64,000 bases of DNA from Jeotgalibacillus alimentarius (GTDB taxonomy: Bacteria > Bacillota > Bacilli > Bacillales > Jeotgalibacillaceae): NCBI RefSeq assembly GCF_000829445.1, contig NZ_JXRQ01000028.1:1-64000 (forward strand), written 5' to 3'. Positions 55,539-64,000 of this stretch are shown here, piece by piece (position 1 is the first letter of the stretch; each line of letters starts with the position of its first letter). The notes beneath the pieces were generated by a model that made no database searches, was not told the origin of the DNA, and saw nothing but the letters and a program-made list of their open reading frames with translations. The translations under genes were made by a program, and so were the position numbers.

Positions 55539-56675
55539 CTATTTGGTTACGTGCTTACTGATCACGATTCGTTGGATTTCACTTGTACCTTCATAGATCT
55601 CACTGATTTTCGCGTCGCGGAACAGGCGCTCTGCCGGATAATCTTCTGTATAACCGTTTCCGCCAAATACCTGCACGCATTCAATTGCGTTATTCATCGC
55701 TGTTGATGAAGCGAACAGCTTCGCCATTGACGCTTCTTTCCCGCACGGCTTGCCTTCCTGACGAAGGAATGCTGCCTGATAGACTAATAGTTTTGCAGCT
55801 TCAGCGGCCGTTGCCATATCTGCAAGCTTGAATCCGATTCCCTGCTGCTGTGCAATCGGTTTACCGAACTGCTCGCGCTCTTTTGCATAAGCGACTGCGT
55901 GGTCTACTGCTGCTTCAGCAATACCGAGTGATTTTGCTGCGATACCGATCCGGCCCACATCGAGGTTGCCAAGTGCAATTTTAAACCCTTCTCCTTCTTC
56001 TCCTAAAAGGTTTTCAGCCGGCACCTTCATATCTTCAAACGTCAGCTGGACTGTGCGTGAACCATGAAGCCCCATCTTTTCTTCGTCTTTACCGACAACA
56101 AAACCAGGGAAGTTCTTCTCCACGATAAACGCGCTGATTCCCCGCGTCCCTTTTTCAGGATCTGTCACAGCAAAAACGATATACGTGTCAGCTTCCCCGC
56201 CGTTTGTGATAAAGATTTTAGAGCCGTTCAGTAAGTAGTGGTCATCTTTTTTCACTGCGCGCGTTTTCAGGCTTGCAGCATCCGACCCTGCACTTGGCTC
56301 TGTCAGGCAGAATGCACCGAGGTGTTCACCAGTTGCAAGCTTCGTGACGTACTTTTGCTTTTGTTCTTCCGTTCCGTAATACAGGATCGGGTTCGTCCCG
56401 ACTGATGTATGCACAGATAAAATGACGCTGACCACAGGGCTTACCTTTGCAAGCTCATTGATCGCGATGATGTAGGAAGTAAAGTCCATCCCCGCGCCGC
56501 CATACTCTTCAGGGACCGTGATCCCCATTAAGCCAAGCTCAGCCATTTTATTTAAAATCTCACGCGGAAACTCACCAGCTTCCATTCTTTCGATAAATGG
56601 TTCGATTTCTTCTTTTGCAAAGTCCCTCACCATTTTTTGCATCATGATTTGTTCTTCTGTAAATCGCAGGTCCAT
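55539..56675 (-). CDS. Acyl-CoA dehydrogenase (copy 2)
   Basis: A 378-residue paralogue of the neighbouring dehydrogenase, with [22 protein letters not shown] and the catalytic Glu at about 362 (YEGTSEIQR). The pair may differ in chain length or branching. It lies 21 bp after the hydroxyacyl-CoA dehydrogenase gene, in one operon. MmgC and AcdA of B. subtilis are the closest types. Confidence 0.93.
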   Translation of the reverse strand: MDLRFTEEQIMMQKMVRDFAKEEIEPFIERMEAGEFPREILNKMAELGLMGITVPEEYGGAGMDFTSYIIAINELAKVSPVVSVILSVHTSVGTNPILYYGTEEQKQKYVTKLATGEHLGAFCLTEPSAGSDAASLKTRAVKKDDHYLLNGSKIFITNGGEADTYIVFAVTDPEKGTRGISAFIVEKNFPGFVVGKDEEKMGLHGSRTVQLTFEDMKVPAENLLGEEGEGFKIALGNLDVGRIGIAAKSLGIAEAAVDHAVAYAKEREQFGKPIAQQQGIGFKLADMATAAEAAKLLVYQAAFLRQEGKPCGKEASMAKLFASSTAMNNAIECVQVFGGNGYTEDYPAERLFRDAKISEIYEGTSEIQRIVISKHVTK

Positions 56676-56696
56676 CTTTCTGATCCTCCCTGGTGT

Positions 56697-57548
56697 TTAT
56701 TCGTAGCTGTAGAAACCGCGGCCGGTCTTCTTACCGAGCCAGCCAGCTTTTACGTATTTGCGAAGCAGCGGACATGGACGGTACTTACTGTCGCCAAATC
56801 CTTCATGTAGAATTTCCATAATGTAAAGGCACGTATCAAGACCGATAAAATCAGCAAGCTGCAGCGGTCCCATCGGATGATTCATACCCATTTTCATGAC
56901 ATCATCAATGGCTTCCTTCGTTGCTACACCTTCATAAAGCGTATAGATCGCTTCATTGATCATTGGCATCAAAATGCGGTTAGAAACGAATCCCGGGAAG
57001 TCTTCCACTTCAACCGGTGCTTTGCTGAGCGACTTCGTCATGTCTTCAATCGTCTGGTATACTTCATCTGTTGTCGCAAGTCCGCGGATAATTTCTACAA
57101 GCTTCATGACCGGTACAGGGTTCATAAAGTGCATGCCAATTACCTGTTCAGGACGCTTTGTTGCTGCTGCGATTTCTGTAATAGGCAGTGAGGACGTGTT
57201 TGAAGCTAAAATCGCGTGCGCCGGCGCTGCCTGATCGAGCGTTTCGAAAATTTTTGTTTTGATGCTCATGTTTTCTACTGCTGCTTCGATGATAAGGTCA
57301 GCGTTTTTCGCATCGTTCAGGTCGGTTGAACGTGTGATGCGGCCGAGTGTGGCGTTTTTATCTTCTTCTGTCATTCTTTCTTTGCTGACTGCGCGGTTCA
57401 GGTTTTTTTCGATGACGCCGAGTCCGCGCGTGAGGAATTCGTCTTTCAGGTCGTTGAGGATAACATTGTAGCCTGACTGTGCGCAGACTTGTGCGATGCC
57501 GCCGCCCATTTGTCCGGCGCCGATGACCATGACTGTTTTGATGTTCAT
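56697..57548 (-). CDS. 3-hydroxyacyl-CoA (3-hydroxybutyryl-CoA) dehydrogenase
   Basis: A 283-residue NAD(P)-dependent enzyme of the Hbd/MmgB type. Rossmann motif GAGQMG at 10-15, catalytic region [19 protein letters not shown] and [21 protein letters not shown] are typical. It oxidises 3-hydroxybutyryl-type CoA esters between the dehydrogenases and thiolase. No enoyl-CoA hydratase gene is in the cluster, so that step must be encoded elsewhere. Confidence 0.94.
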   Translation of the reverse strand: MNIKTVMVIGAGQMGGGIAQVCAQSGYNVILNDLKDEFLTRGLGVIEKNLNRAVSKERMTEEDKNATLGRITRSTDLNDAKNADLIIEAAVENMSIKTKIFETLDQAAPAHAILASNTSSLPITEIAAATKRPEQVIGMHFMNPVPVMKLVEIIRGLATTDEVYQTIEDMTKSLSKAPVEVEDFPGFVSNRILMPMINEAIYTLYEGVATKEAIDDVMKMGMNHPMGPLQLADFIGLDTCLYIMEILHEGFGDSKYRPCPLLRKYVKAGWLGKKTGRGFYSYE

Positions 57549-57576
57549 TGGGATTCTCCTTTGTACTCTGATATTC

Positions 57577-57705
57577 CCTGTTGGGCTGCGCTCCGGACGG
57601 GAAGCTTTCCGCGGCCGGGCGGTGAGCCATCAGGCTGCGCCGTGATTGTCTCACCTGTCCCTTCCTGCCGCAGGAGTCACCCGTCCTCCGCGCAGCCCAA
57701 CAGGG
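57577..57705 (+). repeat. LHE copy 20, subtype A variant
   Basis: Very long outer arms: CCTGTTGGGCTGCGCTCCGG against CCTCCGCGCAGCCCAACAGG. Inner stem GGTGAG/CTCACC, apical region GGC-TGC-GCC. Lies between thiolase and the hydroxyacyl-CoA dehydrogenase, inside the presumed operon. Confidence 0.83.
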
Positions 57706-57743
57706 GATGTTGCAATGTACAATTATTTTGTGATTAATAAACC

Positions 57744-57867
57744 GCAGACCTGCGCTTCAGGCGGATGCTTTCCGAGCGGTGGTCGCTGAGCCTCCTCGCG
57801 CTTTGCGCTGCGGGGTCTCAGCTTCCCTCTAATCGTCCCGGAGTCACCGCCTTACGCTCCGGTCTAC
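57744..57867 (+). repeat. LHE copy 21, subtype B
   Basis: Ends CGCAGACCTGCGCTTCAGG and CTCCGGTCTAC; inner stem GCTGAG/CTCAGC; apical arm GCGC-TTT-GCGC. Tandem same-orientation neighbour of copy 20 in a 405-bp gap. Confidence 0.85.
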
Positions 57868-57953
57868 TCAGATTTCTATTTGCAAAGTAAAGTCATTTCT
57901 TAATTTAATGATTCATATAAAAGGCATGTTCGCTTCGATAAAAAACCCTAAGA

Positions 57954-59132
57954 TCAAACCTGAATCAATACTGCGTCGCCCTGGCCTCCGCCTGAGCAGA
58001 TGGCTGCGATGCCGAGTCCGCCGCCACGGCGTTTTAGTTCGTATGCAAGTGTCAGGATGACACGTGCGCCGCTTGCGCCGATTGGGTGGCCAAGTGCGAC
58101 TGCGCCTCCATTGACGTTTACTTTTTCAGGGTCAAGCTTGGCAATTTTATTACTTGCGAGTGCGACTGCTGAGAATGCTTCGTTGATCTCAAACAGGTCG
58201 ATGTCTTCAAGTTTGTGGCCTGTTTTTTCAAGCAGTGCGTTGATCACAAGTCCTGGCGTTTGCGGGAAGTTTTTCGCTTCTACTGCAACTTCTGCGTGTC
58301 CAAGAATGGTTGCGAGCGGCTTTTTGCCTTCTTTTTCAGCACGCTCATCGCTCATCAGTACCATCGCGCATGCTCCGTCATTGATACCAGGTGCGTTACC
58401 TGCAGTGATTGTGCCGTCTTTACCGAATGCCGGACGTAAACCAGCCAGTGTTTCAGGCGTTGTGCCTCTTCTGACTGACTCATCTGTATCAACAGTGATT
58501 GGATCGCCTTTACGCTGAGGCACCTGCAGCGGCACGATTTCTTCAGCGAATACGCCGTTATCGATTGCATCACCTGCAAGCTTGTGACTTCTTGCTGCCC
58601 ATGCATCCTGCTCTTCACGTGTCAGGCTGAATTCTTCAGCTGTTGAGTTTCCGTAAGTACCCATATGCACGTTATTAAATGTACAAGTCAATCCGTCATG
58701 AACCATCATGTCTTTAACCATCTGATCTCCCATGCGGAAGCCTGATCTTGCTTTATCCATAAAGTAAGGTGCATTTGTCATGGATTCCATTCCACCTGCA
58801 ACGATCAGTGACTCATCGCCAAGTCTGATCAGCTGGTCAGCAAGTGTGACTGAACGCATGCCTGATGCACATACTTTGTTAATTGTTTCTGTTTTGACTT
58901 CCCATGGAATGCCTGCTTTTTGTGAAGCTTGGCGTGAAGGGATCTGTCCCTGACCGCCCTGCAGAACAGTGCCGAGGATGACTTCGTCTATTGTTTCCGG
59001 AGCAACGTCTGCGCGCTTGAGTGCTTCTTTAATCGCTTCTGCTCCAAGGTCTGAGGCTGTGAATGATGCGAGTGATCCGCCCAGTTTTCCGAAAGGTGTT
59101 CTTGCTCCGTCAATAATTACTGTTTTTGGCAT
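57954..59132 (-). CDS. Acetyl-CoA C-acetyltransferase (thiolase)
   Basis: A 392-residue thiolase that cleaves acetoacetyl-CoA or related 3-ketoacyl-CoA. Active-site residues are Cys at about 88 (NKVCASGM), His at about 349 (GHPIGASG) and Cys at about 379 (CSGGGQGD). The start MPKTVIIDGARTPFGK has GGGGAG upstream; 30 further codons lie in LHE copy 22. An operator-like palindrome shared with fadF is upstream. Confidence 0.95.
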   Translation of the reverse strand: MPKTVIIDGARTPFGKLGGSLASFTASDLGAEAIKEALKRADVAPETIDEVILGTVLQGGQGQIPSRQASQKAGIPWEVKTETINKVCASGMRSVTLADQLIRLGDESLIVAGGMESMTNAPYFMDKARSGFRMGDQMVKDMMVHDGLTCTFNNVHMGTYGNSTAEEFSLTREEQDAWAARSHKLAGDAIDNGVFAEEIVPLQVPQRKGDPITVDTDESVRRGTTPETLAGLRPAFGKDGTITAGNAPGINDGACAMVLMSDERAEKEGKKPLATILGHAEVAVEAKNFPQTPGLVINALLEKTGHKLEDIDLFEINEAFSAVALASNKIAKLDPEKVNVNGGAVALGHPIGASGARVILTLAYELKRRGGGLGIAAICSGGGQGDAVLIQV

Positions 59133-59163
59133 TGTGATTCTCCCCTTTGTTTGTTTCCTGTTA

Positions 59164-59288
59164 GCCGCTTCACTGCGTTCCAGGCGGACGCTTTCCGGAC
59201 GGTGGTTGCTGAGCCTCCTCACCTTCGGTTGCGGGGTCTCAGCTTCCCACTTATCGTCCCGGAGTCGCCGCCTTCCACTTCGTTCAGC
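59164..59288 (+). repeat. LHE copy 22, subtype B, upstream of thiolase
   Basis: Inner stem GCTGAG/CTCAGC and an apical arm ACC-TTC-GGT, a compensated change from the GCC-TTC-GGC of copies 1 and 14. Lower arm CCGGACG/CGTCCCGG. It lies in the thiolase leader. Confidence 0.85.
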
Positions 59289-59412
59289 TCTGTGTGACTC
59301 ACACGAATGACTAACAGGTTATTTAAATAACAATTGAATCCGCTTACAAAAATGCATCCTTGACTTGAACATTGTGACTGGTTTGAGGGTGGGCGGACGT
59401 TTGTTGACTGAA

Positions 59413-59437
59413 CGCTCGCTCAGTAATTACCCTTTAA
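59413..59437. promoter_or_regulatory. Operator-like palindrome upstream of thiolase
   Basis: TTGACTGAACGCTCGCTCAGT is a near-palindrome (ACTGA-CG against CG-TCAGT) and matches the site before fadF (TTGACTGAATGCTCATTCA). It is a candidate target of the cluster's TetR-family regulator. Confidence 0.5.
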
Positions 59438-59562
59438 AAAAGCCGATTGAACGGCGTTTAAATGATTCTACCCCTTTTATTGTAAGCGATTTCAACCATT
59501 GATACAAGTGGGATTTTATACAGGGTGAGAGATTTGGAATCAGATTTAAAGATAGATTGCAG

Positions 59563-59645
59563 GTTCGACGGAAAGTTGTTCATGTTCGACGTTTGAGCCG
59601 TGGTGTTTGACGTTCGTGAAGCTGTGTTCAACACTCGTAGTATGG
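59563..59645 (-). repeat. Possible P21-like array E
   Basis: GTTCGAC, GTTCGAC, GTTTGAC and GTTCAAC start at 59563, 59584, 59605 and 59626, exactly 21 bp apart. On the minus strand the cores read GTCGAAC. Spacing fits the P21 arrays, but the core is different and the 22-bp unit is not seen. The rest of 59289-59727 holds nothing I can assign. Confidence 0.45.
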
Positions 59646-59727
59646 TATTCGGCTTTTAAATGCAAATGTTCGCCACTTAGTATCAAAAGACCTATGCCCG
59701 CCACTGCCCTCACAGCTTTAACCACAC

Positions 59728-59772
59728 AAAAAACGACCTGGCCGTCATAAGAAGCAGCCAGGTCGTTTGGTT
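59728..59772 (-). terminator. Terminator of fadF
   Basis: Stem AAACGACCTGGC / GCCAGGTCGTTT followed by TTTTTG on the minus strand, about 300 bp past the fadF stop; the tandem hairpin repeats lie in between. Confidence 0.8.
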
Positions 59773-59802
59773 TTATTAGTGTATGTGGGTGCGAATAAAG
59801 CG

Positions 59803-60068
59803 TCTCCGCTTTTTCACTTTGTCCAGCTCCAGGCGCTAGCTCTTCGGGTCATAAGCCACGCAGCGGTAAACGGGAAACTACACCCATTTTCCGTTGCGTG
59901 GCTTATGCCTGTCAGAGCTGAACGAGCGCCTTCCGCTTTTCTTTATTGTCCAGCTTCAGCGCCTAGACCCTCGAGTCATAAGTCAATCTGAGAAAACGGG
60001 AAAGTTCACTCGTTTCTCTCAGTTCGCCTTATGCTTGTCGGGTCTGTCCAGGCGCTTCCGCTTTTCTT
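59803..60068 (+). repeat. Tandem pair of GTCCAGCTCC-type hairpin repeats
   Basis: Two units (about 59803-59943 and 59936-60068) start with TTGTCCAGCT and end GCGCCTTCCGCTTTTCTT or GCGCTTCCGCTTTTCTT. Each has a central long inverted repeat opening CATAAG and closing CTTATG, with different stem sequence: CCACGCAGCGG/CCGTTGCGTGG in unit 1 and ATCTGAGA/TCTCAGT in unit 2. Similar sequences are familiar from other Bacillaceae genomes. They lie in the 3' untranslated region of fadF. Confidence 0.8.
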
Positions 60069-60070
60069 AC

Positions 60071-62188
60071 TTATGCACTTTCCGCTGTCTGAGGCTTCCC
60101 AATCACACTCAACTCAAGCAGCTCAGCAACATCCATCGTGCCAACTTCTTCTTCAACTTCCTTCGCCTTTGTACCGTCTGACAGCATTGTCAGGCAGTAT
60201 GGGCAGCCGGAGCTGATCATGGATGGTTCTACGACGAGTGCCTGTTCTGTACGGGCAACGTTGACGCGGTGGCCTTTGTCTTCTTCCATCCACATCAGCC
60301 CTCCGCCGGCGCCACAGCACATGCCTTTTTCGCGGTTACGTTCCATTTCCACGAGTTGAACGCCTGGGATTGATTTCAGGATTTCACGTGGCGGATCGTA
60401 TACTTCGTTGTAGCGGCCCAGGTAGCATGAGTCGTGGAAGGTGATCTTCTCGTTGACTGCATGTACCGGCTTCAGCTTGCCGCGCTCCACCAGCTCTGCA
60501 AGGACTTCTGTGTGGTGGTAGACTTCAGCTTTCAGGCCAAATTCAGGATACTCATTTTTAAAGACATTGTATGCGTGAGGATCAATTGTTACGATCTTTT
60601 TCACGTCATTTTTTTCAAACTCAGCGATATTCGCATTCGCAAGTTCCTGGAATAAGAACTCATTTCCAAGACGGCGCGGTGTATCACCTGAGTTTTTCTC
60701 TTTGTTACCGAGAATTGCGAATTTGACCCCTGCTTCGTTCAGCATTTTTGCAAATGAAAGGGCGATTTTCTGGCTTCGGTTGTCAAATGAACCCATTGAC
60801 CCAACCCAGAAAAGGTATTCGAATTCTTCGTCTGCTTTTTTCATTTCTTTGACTGTCGGGACCACAACGTCTTCGCGCGCTTCTCTCCAGTTTTCTTTTT
60901 CTTTACGGTTCAGACCCCAAGGATTACCCTGACGCTCAATGTTTTGCATTGCGCGTTGTGCATCCGGCTCCATTTTACCTTCAGTCAGTACAAGGTAACG
61001 GCGCAGGTCGATGATTTTATCAACGTGTTCGTTCATGACAGGACACTGGTCCTCACAGTTACGGCACGTTGTACAAGCCCAGATTTCCTCTTCAGTGATA
61101 ACGTCACCGATCAGGCTCGGGTGGTACATATCAATTGCTGCTTCAGCGCCGCCGTTTGCGGATGCTGCAGCGATCTGGTTGCCTTTTGTCTGGGCAAAAG
61201 CAGGTGCCGGTACCCATGGAGACTGCGATGTCACAGCCGCTCCTGTAAATGTCAGGTGATCACGGATTTTTGTGATCAGATCCATCGGCGACAGCATTTT
61301 ACCTGTACCGGTTGCGGGACACATATTCGTACAGCGTCCACACTCAACACATGCATACAGGTCAATCATCTGCAGCTGAGTGAAGTCTTCCACTTTTCCA
61401 ACACCGAATGTTTCCTGGGACTCATCTTCAAAGTTGATGCTGCGAAGCTTTCCAGGGTTATCAAGACGGTTGAAATATACGTTGATCGGTCCTGCGATTA
61501 AGTGCGCGTGTTTTGATTGCGGCACGTATACTAAGAAGCCTAATAGGAATAATAAGTGTACCCACCATGCAAAATAGAAAATCACTGCATTTGCTGTCGC
61601 ACCCATCCAGCCTGTTGCCAGTGCGATCACAGATGCAACCGGCTCTGTCCACGTCGGGTCATGGTCGAAGAAAACGATTCCCGCACCATTACCAAGTAAT
61701 ACAGATACCATCAGTCCGCCGATAAAAATCAGTACAAGTCCTGATTTAAAACCCCTTTTCAGACGGACAAGCTTTTCCATGTAACGACGGTAGAATGCCC
61801 ATGCAACAGCTACAAGGATCATTAATGTCACAAGTTCCTGGAAGAATGTGAATCCAGGATAGAAAATACCGAGCGGCAGGTGCTCACCTGGCACAAGCCC
61901 TTTGTAAATGAAGTCAATCGCTCCTGCCTGCACTAACAGGAAGCCATAGAAGAACATGACGTGAATCATCCCGCTCTTCTTATCCTTCAATAATTTTTTC
62001 TGACCAAATACCTGAACCATGATCTTCTTCATGCGTTCTTTGACATTGTTATCAAACTCTTCTTTTTTACCGAGTTTGATAAAGTCATAGCGTGATTTGA
62101 CCAGATAACCAAATAAATAGACTGCGTAAGCGGTTACAATAATGAACGCAATCCAGTTAACAATCAGCAAAATATCCCCAATGCTCAT
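60071..62188 (-). CDS. fadF: FadF-type iron-sulfur membrane oxidoreductase (ETF-linked)
   Basis: A 705-residue protein with an N-terminal membrane domain (about five to six segments, residues 1-230), two 4Fe-4S motifs (CVECGRCTNMCP and CTTCRNCEDQCP) and two cysteine-rich CCG domains (ending HDSCYLGR and CCGAGGG). B. subtilis FadF (YwjF) is the counterpart, thought to pass electrons from acyl-CoA dehydrogenases via ETF to menaquinone. It is the most upstream gene of the cluster, with a TTGACT-N16-TATAAT promoter that contains an operator-like palindrome. Confidence 0.92.
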   Translation of the reverse strand: MSIGDILLIVNWIAFIIVTAYAVYLFGYLVKSRYDFIKLGKKEEFDNNVKERMKKIMVQVFGQKKLLKDKKSGMIHVMFFYGFLLVQAGAIDFIYKGLVPGEHLPLGIFYPGFTFFQELVTLMILVAVAWAFYRRYMEKLVRLKRGFKSGLVLIFIGGLMVSVLLGNGAGIVFFDHDPTWTEPVASVIALATGWMGATANAVIFYFAWWVHLLFLLGFLVYVPQSKHAHLIAGPINVYFNRLDNPGKLRSINFEDESQETFGVGKVEDFTQLQMIDLYACVECGRCTNMCPATGTGKMLSPMDLITKIRDHLTFTGAAVTSQSPWVPAPAFAQTKGNQIAAASANGGAEAAIDMYHPSLIGDVITEEEIWACTTCRNCEDQCPVMNEHVDKIIDLRRYLVLTEGKMEPDAQRAMQNIERQGNPWGLNRKEKENWREAREDVVVPTVKEMKKADEEFEYLFWVGSMGSFDNRSQKIALSFAKMLNEAGVKFAILGNKEKNSGDTPRRLGNEFLFQELANANIAEFEKNDVKKIVTIDPHAYNVFKNEYPEFGLKAEVYHHTEVLAELVERGKLKPVHAVNEKITFHDSCYLGRYNEVYDPPREILKSIPGVQLVEMERNREKGMCCGAGGGLMWMEEDKGHRVNVARTEQALVVEPSMISSGCPYCLTMLSDGTKAKEVEEEVGTMDVAELLELSVIGKPQTAESA

Positions 62189-62235
62189 GTTCGCTGCACT
62201 CCTCCCAAAGTTGTCTGACTCTTTCTTATACTCAT

Positions 62236-62263
62236 TATATAATGAATGAGCATTCAGTCAATG
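62236..62263 (-). promoter_or_regulatory. fadF promoter with embedded operator-like site
   Basis: Minus strand TTGACT, 16-bp spacer, TATAAT. The spacer is TGAATGCTCATTCA-type, close to the FadR box of B. subtilis (TGAATGA...TCATTCA), and like the site before thiolase. Repressor binding there would block the promoter. Confidence 0.65.
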
Positions 62264-62342
62264 GATTTTCACAATTTTTCTCTTTCATTTTACAGGTTCT
62301 GCTGTTATTTGGACATACTATTTTCGAGAAAGGAGTCGGATG

Positions 62343-63485
62343 ATGAAAATATTTGTCTGGATTGCATTGCTCGTCGTCTGGCTCAGACTGGACTGGCTGG
62401 CAGGTTTGAGAAAAAATAAACAGCATCGCTCCACCCCGTATTCAAAAAAGGATGGTCATGCTGAATTTTTTGATGACGGTATTAAATGGATGAAGCAGCT
62501 TGAAGATGACTGCCTGAATGCAGTGTGTACAATTGATATCATGTTTTTTATCTTACAGCCGGACGATGCGGGCAGACGTCTGATGAAGCTGCTCGCGGGG
62601 AAAGCGCGGGAAGGTGTACGCGTCCGCTTAATGCTGGATGCAATTGGCAGCCGTACCTTTAAAAAGTCTCTGAAAGCAATTCCTCATGACGGTGTGATCA
62701 TTCAATTCAGCCGGCCCTTTATTTTTAAAGGCAGCTGGTTCTTCCTGCAAAAGCGGAATCACAAAAAGCTTGCAGTCATTGATAAAAAAATTGCGCATGT
62801 GGGTGGATTTAATATTGGACTTGAATATTTGAATCTGGATCCTGTTTTGACTCCTTGGAGGGATTATCATTTGAGGCTGACCGGCGGGATTACAGAAGAC
62901 TGTCAGACTGAATTCGAACGGGACTGGCGCGGGGAAGCGTTACCTGCCTCGCCTGGAAACGACGGACAGTACCAGCTCGTTTCTTCTGAAGCAGTCGATC
63001 AGGAAACATTTATCAGTAAGCTGCTTGAACAGGCGTCCCAGTCAATTTTTATCGGCTCGCCTTATTTTATTCCAACCCATAAAGTTGAACACGGTTTATT
63101 TACTGCACTCGAAAAAGGGGTGAAGGTGACAGTTCTCGTTCCTGGAACGCCGGATCATCCACTTGTACAGCCGGCATCCTATCGTTATTTGAGACGACTG
63201 ATCCAGCGGGGAGCTAATGTCTATCAGTTACAAAATGGTTTCTATCATGCAAAAGCGATTTTGATTGATGGGAAACTGTGTGATATCGGCACGATGAACT
63301 TTGACAGGCGGAGTCTGCTTATTAATGAAGAGTTGAATGTGGTAACTGAGGATACAGCAGTGATTGAGGCGCTGATTCAGAGTGTCGAGAACGACCTTCT
63401 GCATTCCCGGAAGCTGAAGCCTGGGGATTTAAAGGTTCAGCCAATTAAGGAGTCAGCTGCCTGGTGTGTCGGGCATTTGCTGTGA
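62343..63485 (+). CDS. clsB: Phospholipase D family protein, cardiolipin synthase-like
   Basis: A 380-residue membrane-associated enzyme with an N-terminal hydrophobic segment (about 1-20) and two HKD motifs: NHKKLAVID (His140, Lys142) and YHAKAILID (His302, Lys304, Asp309). This matches B. subtilis YwjE/ClsB, which condenses phosphatidylglycerol to cardiolipin. Of two adjacent ATGs the second has better spacing from AAAGGAG. It is one of two plus-strand genes here and is divergent from fadF. Confidence 0.85.
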   Translation: MKIFVWIALLVVWLRLDWLAGLRKNKQHRSTPYSKKDGHAEFFDDGIKWMKQLEDDCLNAVCTIDIMFFILQPDDAGRRLMKLLAGKAREGVRVRLMLDAIGSRTFKKSLKAIPHDGVIIQFSRPFIFKGSWFFLQKRNHKKLAVIDKKIAHVGGFNIGLEYLNLDPVLTPWRDYHLRLTGGITEDCQTEFERDWRGEALPASPGNDGQYQLVSSEAVDQETFISKLLEQASQSIFIGSPYFIPTHKVEHGLFTALEKGVKVTVLVPGTPDHPLVQPASYRYLRRLIQRGANVYQLQNGFYHAKAILIDGKLCDIGTMNFDRRSLLINEELNVVTEDTAVIEALIQSVENDLLHSRKLKPGDLKVQPIKESAAWCVGHLL

Positions 63486-63516
63486 GTGAAGACTGGGTCT
63501 GTCCCAAACTTCACTC
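63484..63516. terminator. Hairpin between convergent genes
   Basis: GAGTGAAG / CTTCACTC with an inner GGG/CCC pairing overlaps both stop codons. No clear T-run on either side, so the terminator role is tentative. Confidence 0.45.
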
Positions 63517-64000
63517 CACTCCACGCTTCCGCCCCACAATCCAGCACGTTGCAGGACCGCCAGACTTCATCACATTCACGCCAAAATCAGGCATCTCTGC
63601 ATCTATACCAAGTTGATCGCACAACTTCGCCCATTCCGCAGCCACACCTTTTGAACCAACCGGCCAGATCAAAGCTACCTGAGGATCCTCAAGTTGCACA
63701 CGCCCCTGACTCAAAGGAGCAACATCTGCAGCCCTTTCTACCACTTCCATACCAACCAAGGGCTTCCCGGCCAGTGACCATTCAAGCTGTTCATGATCCA
63801 GCATGGAAAAGTCACGCACCCGCTCACCCATGATGGTCACAGCAACTGCTGACTGCTGCATCACCATATTGGATTCCGTACTGCCGGTGACCGCTGCACC
63901 ATCAGCACCGATTTCAGTAAGCCCCTGCCTGACACCAGCTACAAGCTTAGTCCAGGCATCATCGCCGCAGAAATTATGCACGATCACAGATATCGGCACT
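63511..64000 (-). CDS. AIR-synthase-like kinase, C-terminal part (partial at window end)
   Basis: At least 162 residues, open to the window edge, so the N-terminus is missing. ISVIVHNFCGDDAW, VTGSTESNMVMQQSAVAVTIMG and a late VMKSGGPATCWIVG resemble the AIR synthase-related family that includes alpha-ribazole kinase CblS of Geobacillus, a cobalamin-salvage enzyme. That identity is from memory and uncertain. If right, it would fit a cell needing adenosylcobalamin for IcmF. Confidence 0.45.
   Translation of the reverse strand, partial: VPISVIVHNFCGDDAWTKLVAGVRQGLTEIGADGAAVTGSTESNMVMQQSAVAVTIMGERVRDFSMLDHEQLEWSLAGKPLVGMEVVERAADVAPLSQGRVQLEDPQVALIWPVGSKGVAAEWAKLCDQLGIDAEMPDFGVNVMKSGGPATCWIVGRKRGVE

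Noticed and set aside
59803-60068. Small regulatory RNA gene downstream of fadF
   Set aside because: The strong hairpins are better explained as a repeat family with tandem copies; no promoter of its own was seen.

Overview
The window is a chromosomal segment of a spore-forming Bacillales bacterium. Sporulation genes (spoIID, spoIIR, spo0F) are present, and most proteins match Bacillus subtilis counterparts closely, often to the same length. Gene order follows the oriC-proximal ywm-ywl-ywj region of B. subtilis. I cannot fix the genus; a Bacillaceae/Planococcaceae relative (for example Jeotgalibacillus-like) is a guess. Nearly every gene is on the minus strand, so transcription runs from high to low coordinates. 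No tRNA, rRNA, CRISPR array, transposase or prophage was seen.

Layout. 0.1-3.7 kb: spoIID, murA, a DUF1146 gene. 3.9-11.4 kb: a complete F1Fo ATP synthase operon atpZ-I-B-E-F-H-A-G-D-C. 12-17.5 kb: mnaA, upp, glyA, an orphan MNT nucleotidyltransferase beside a truncated HEPN partner, ywlG, rpiB, ywlE. 17.8-31.6 kb: an inserted galactoside island. It has a binding protein and two permeases, GH36 alpha-galactosidase, galactokinase, GH42 beta-galactosidase, a LacI regulator and a separate galE-galT-galM operon, with cre-like and shared operator-like sites upstream. 31.7-37.4 kb: mntP, ywlC, spoIIR, prmC, prfA, tdk. 38-49.4 kb: rpmE, rho, glpX, a second murA, transaldolase, fbaA, spo0F, ywjG, pyrG, rpoE. 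50-62.2 kb: an acyl-CoA oxidation region with fused isobutyryl-CoA mutase (icmF), a TetR regulator, two acyl-CoA dehydrogenases, 3-hydroxyacyl-CoA dehydrogenase, thiolase and fadF. 62.3-64 kb: a plus-strand clsB-like gene and a partial AIR-synthase-like gene.

The most unusual content lies between the genes. (1) A family I call LHE (long-hairpin element) occurs 22 times, about once per 3 kb, including twice inside the atp operon and once between the pyrG attenuator and its start codon. Each copy folds on paper into a long hairpin. The arms differ from copy to copy while base pairing is kept, which is covariation. Four reverse copies each lie close to a forward copy. (2) Four intergenic arrays (called P21) have short cores spaced 21-21-22-21-21 bp, nearly two helical turns, with hypervariable sequence between; a weaker candidate lies at 59.56 kb. 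(3) A second hairpin family, beginning near GTCCAGCTCC, is present in tandem downstream of fadF, and a divergent copy lies after rpmE.

Other regulatory sites read from the sequence include a DnaA-box-like cluster between ywlC and spoIIR, a pyrG leader of the CTP-sensing reiterative-transcription type, sigma-H-like and Spo0A-box-like sites before spo0F, and a palindrome shared by the fadF and thiolase upstream regions. Several reading frames run upstream into LHE copies, so longest-frame starts are wrong for atpD, upp, spoIIR, rpoE, the TetR gene and thiolase; the starts given here follow ribosome binding sites and family length.
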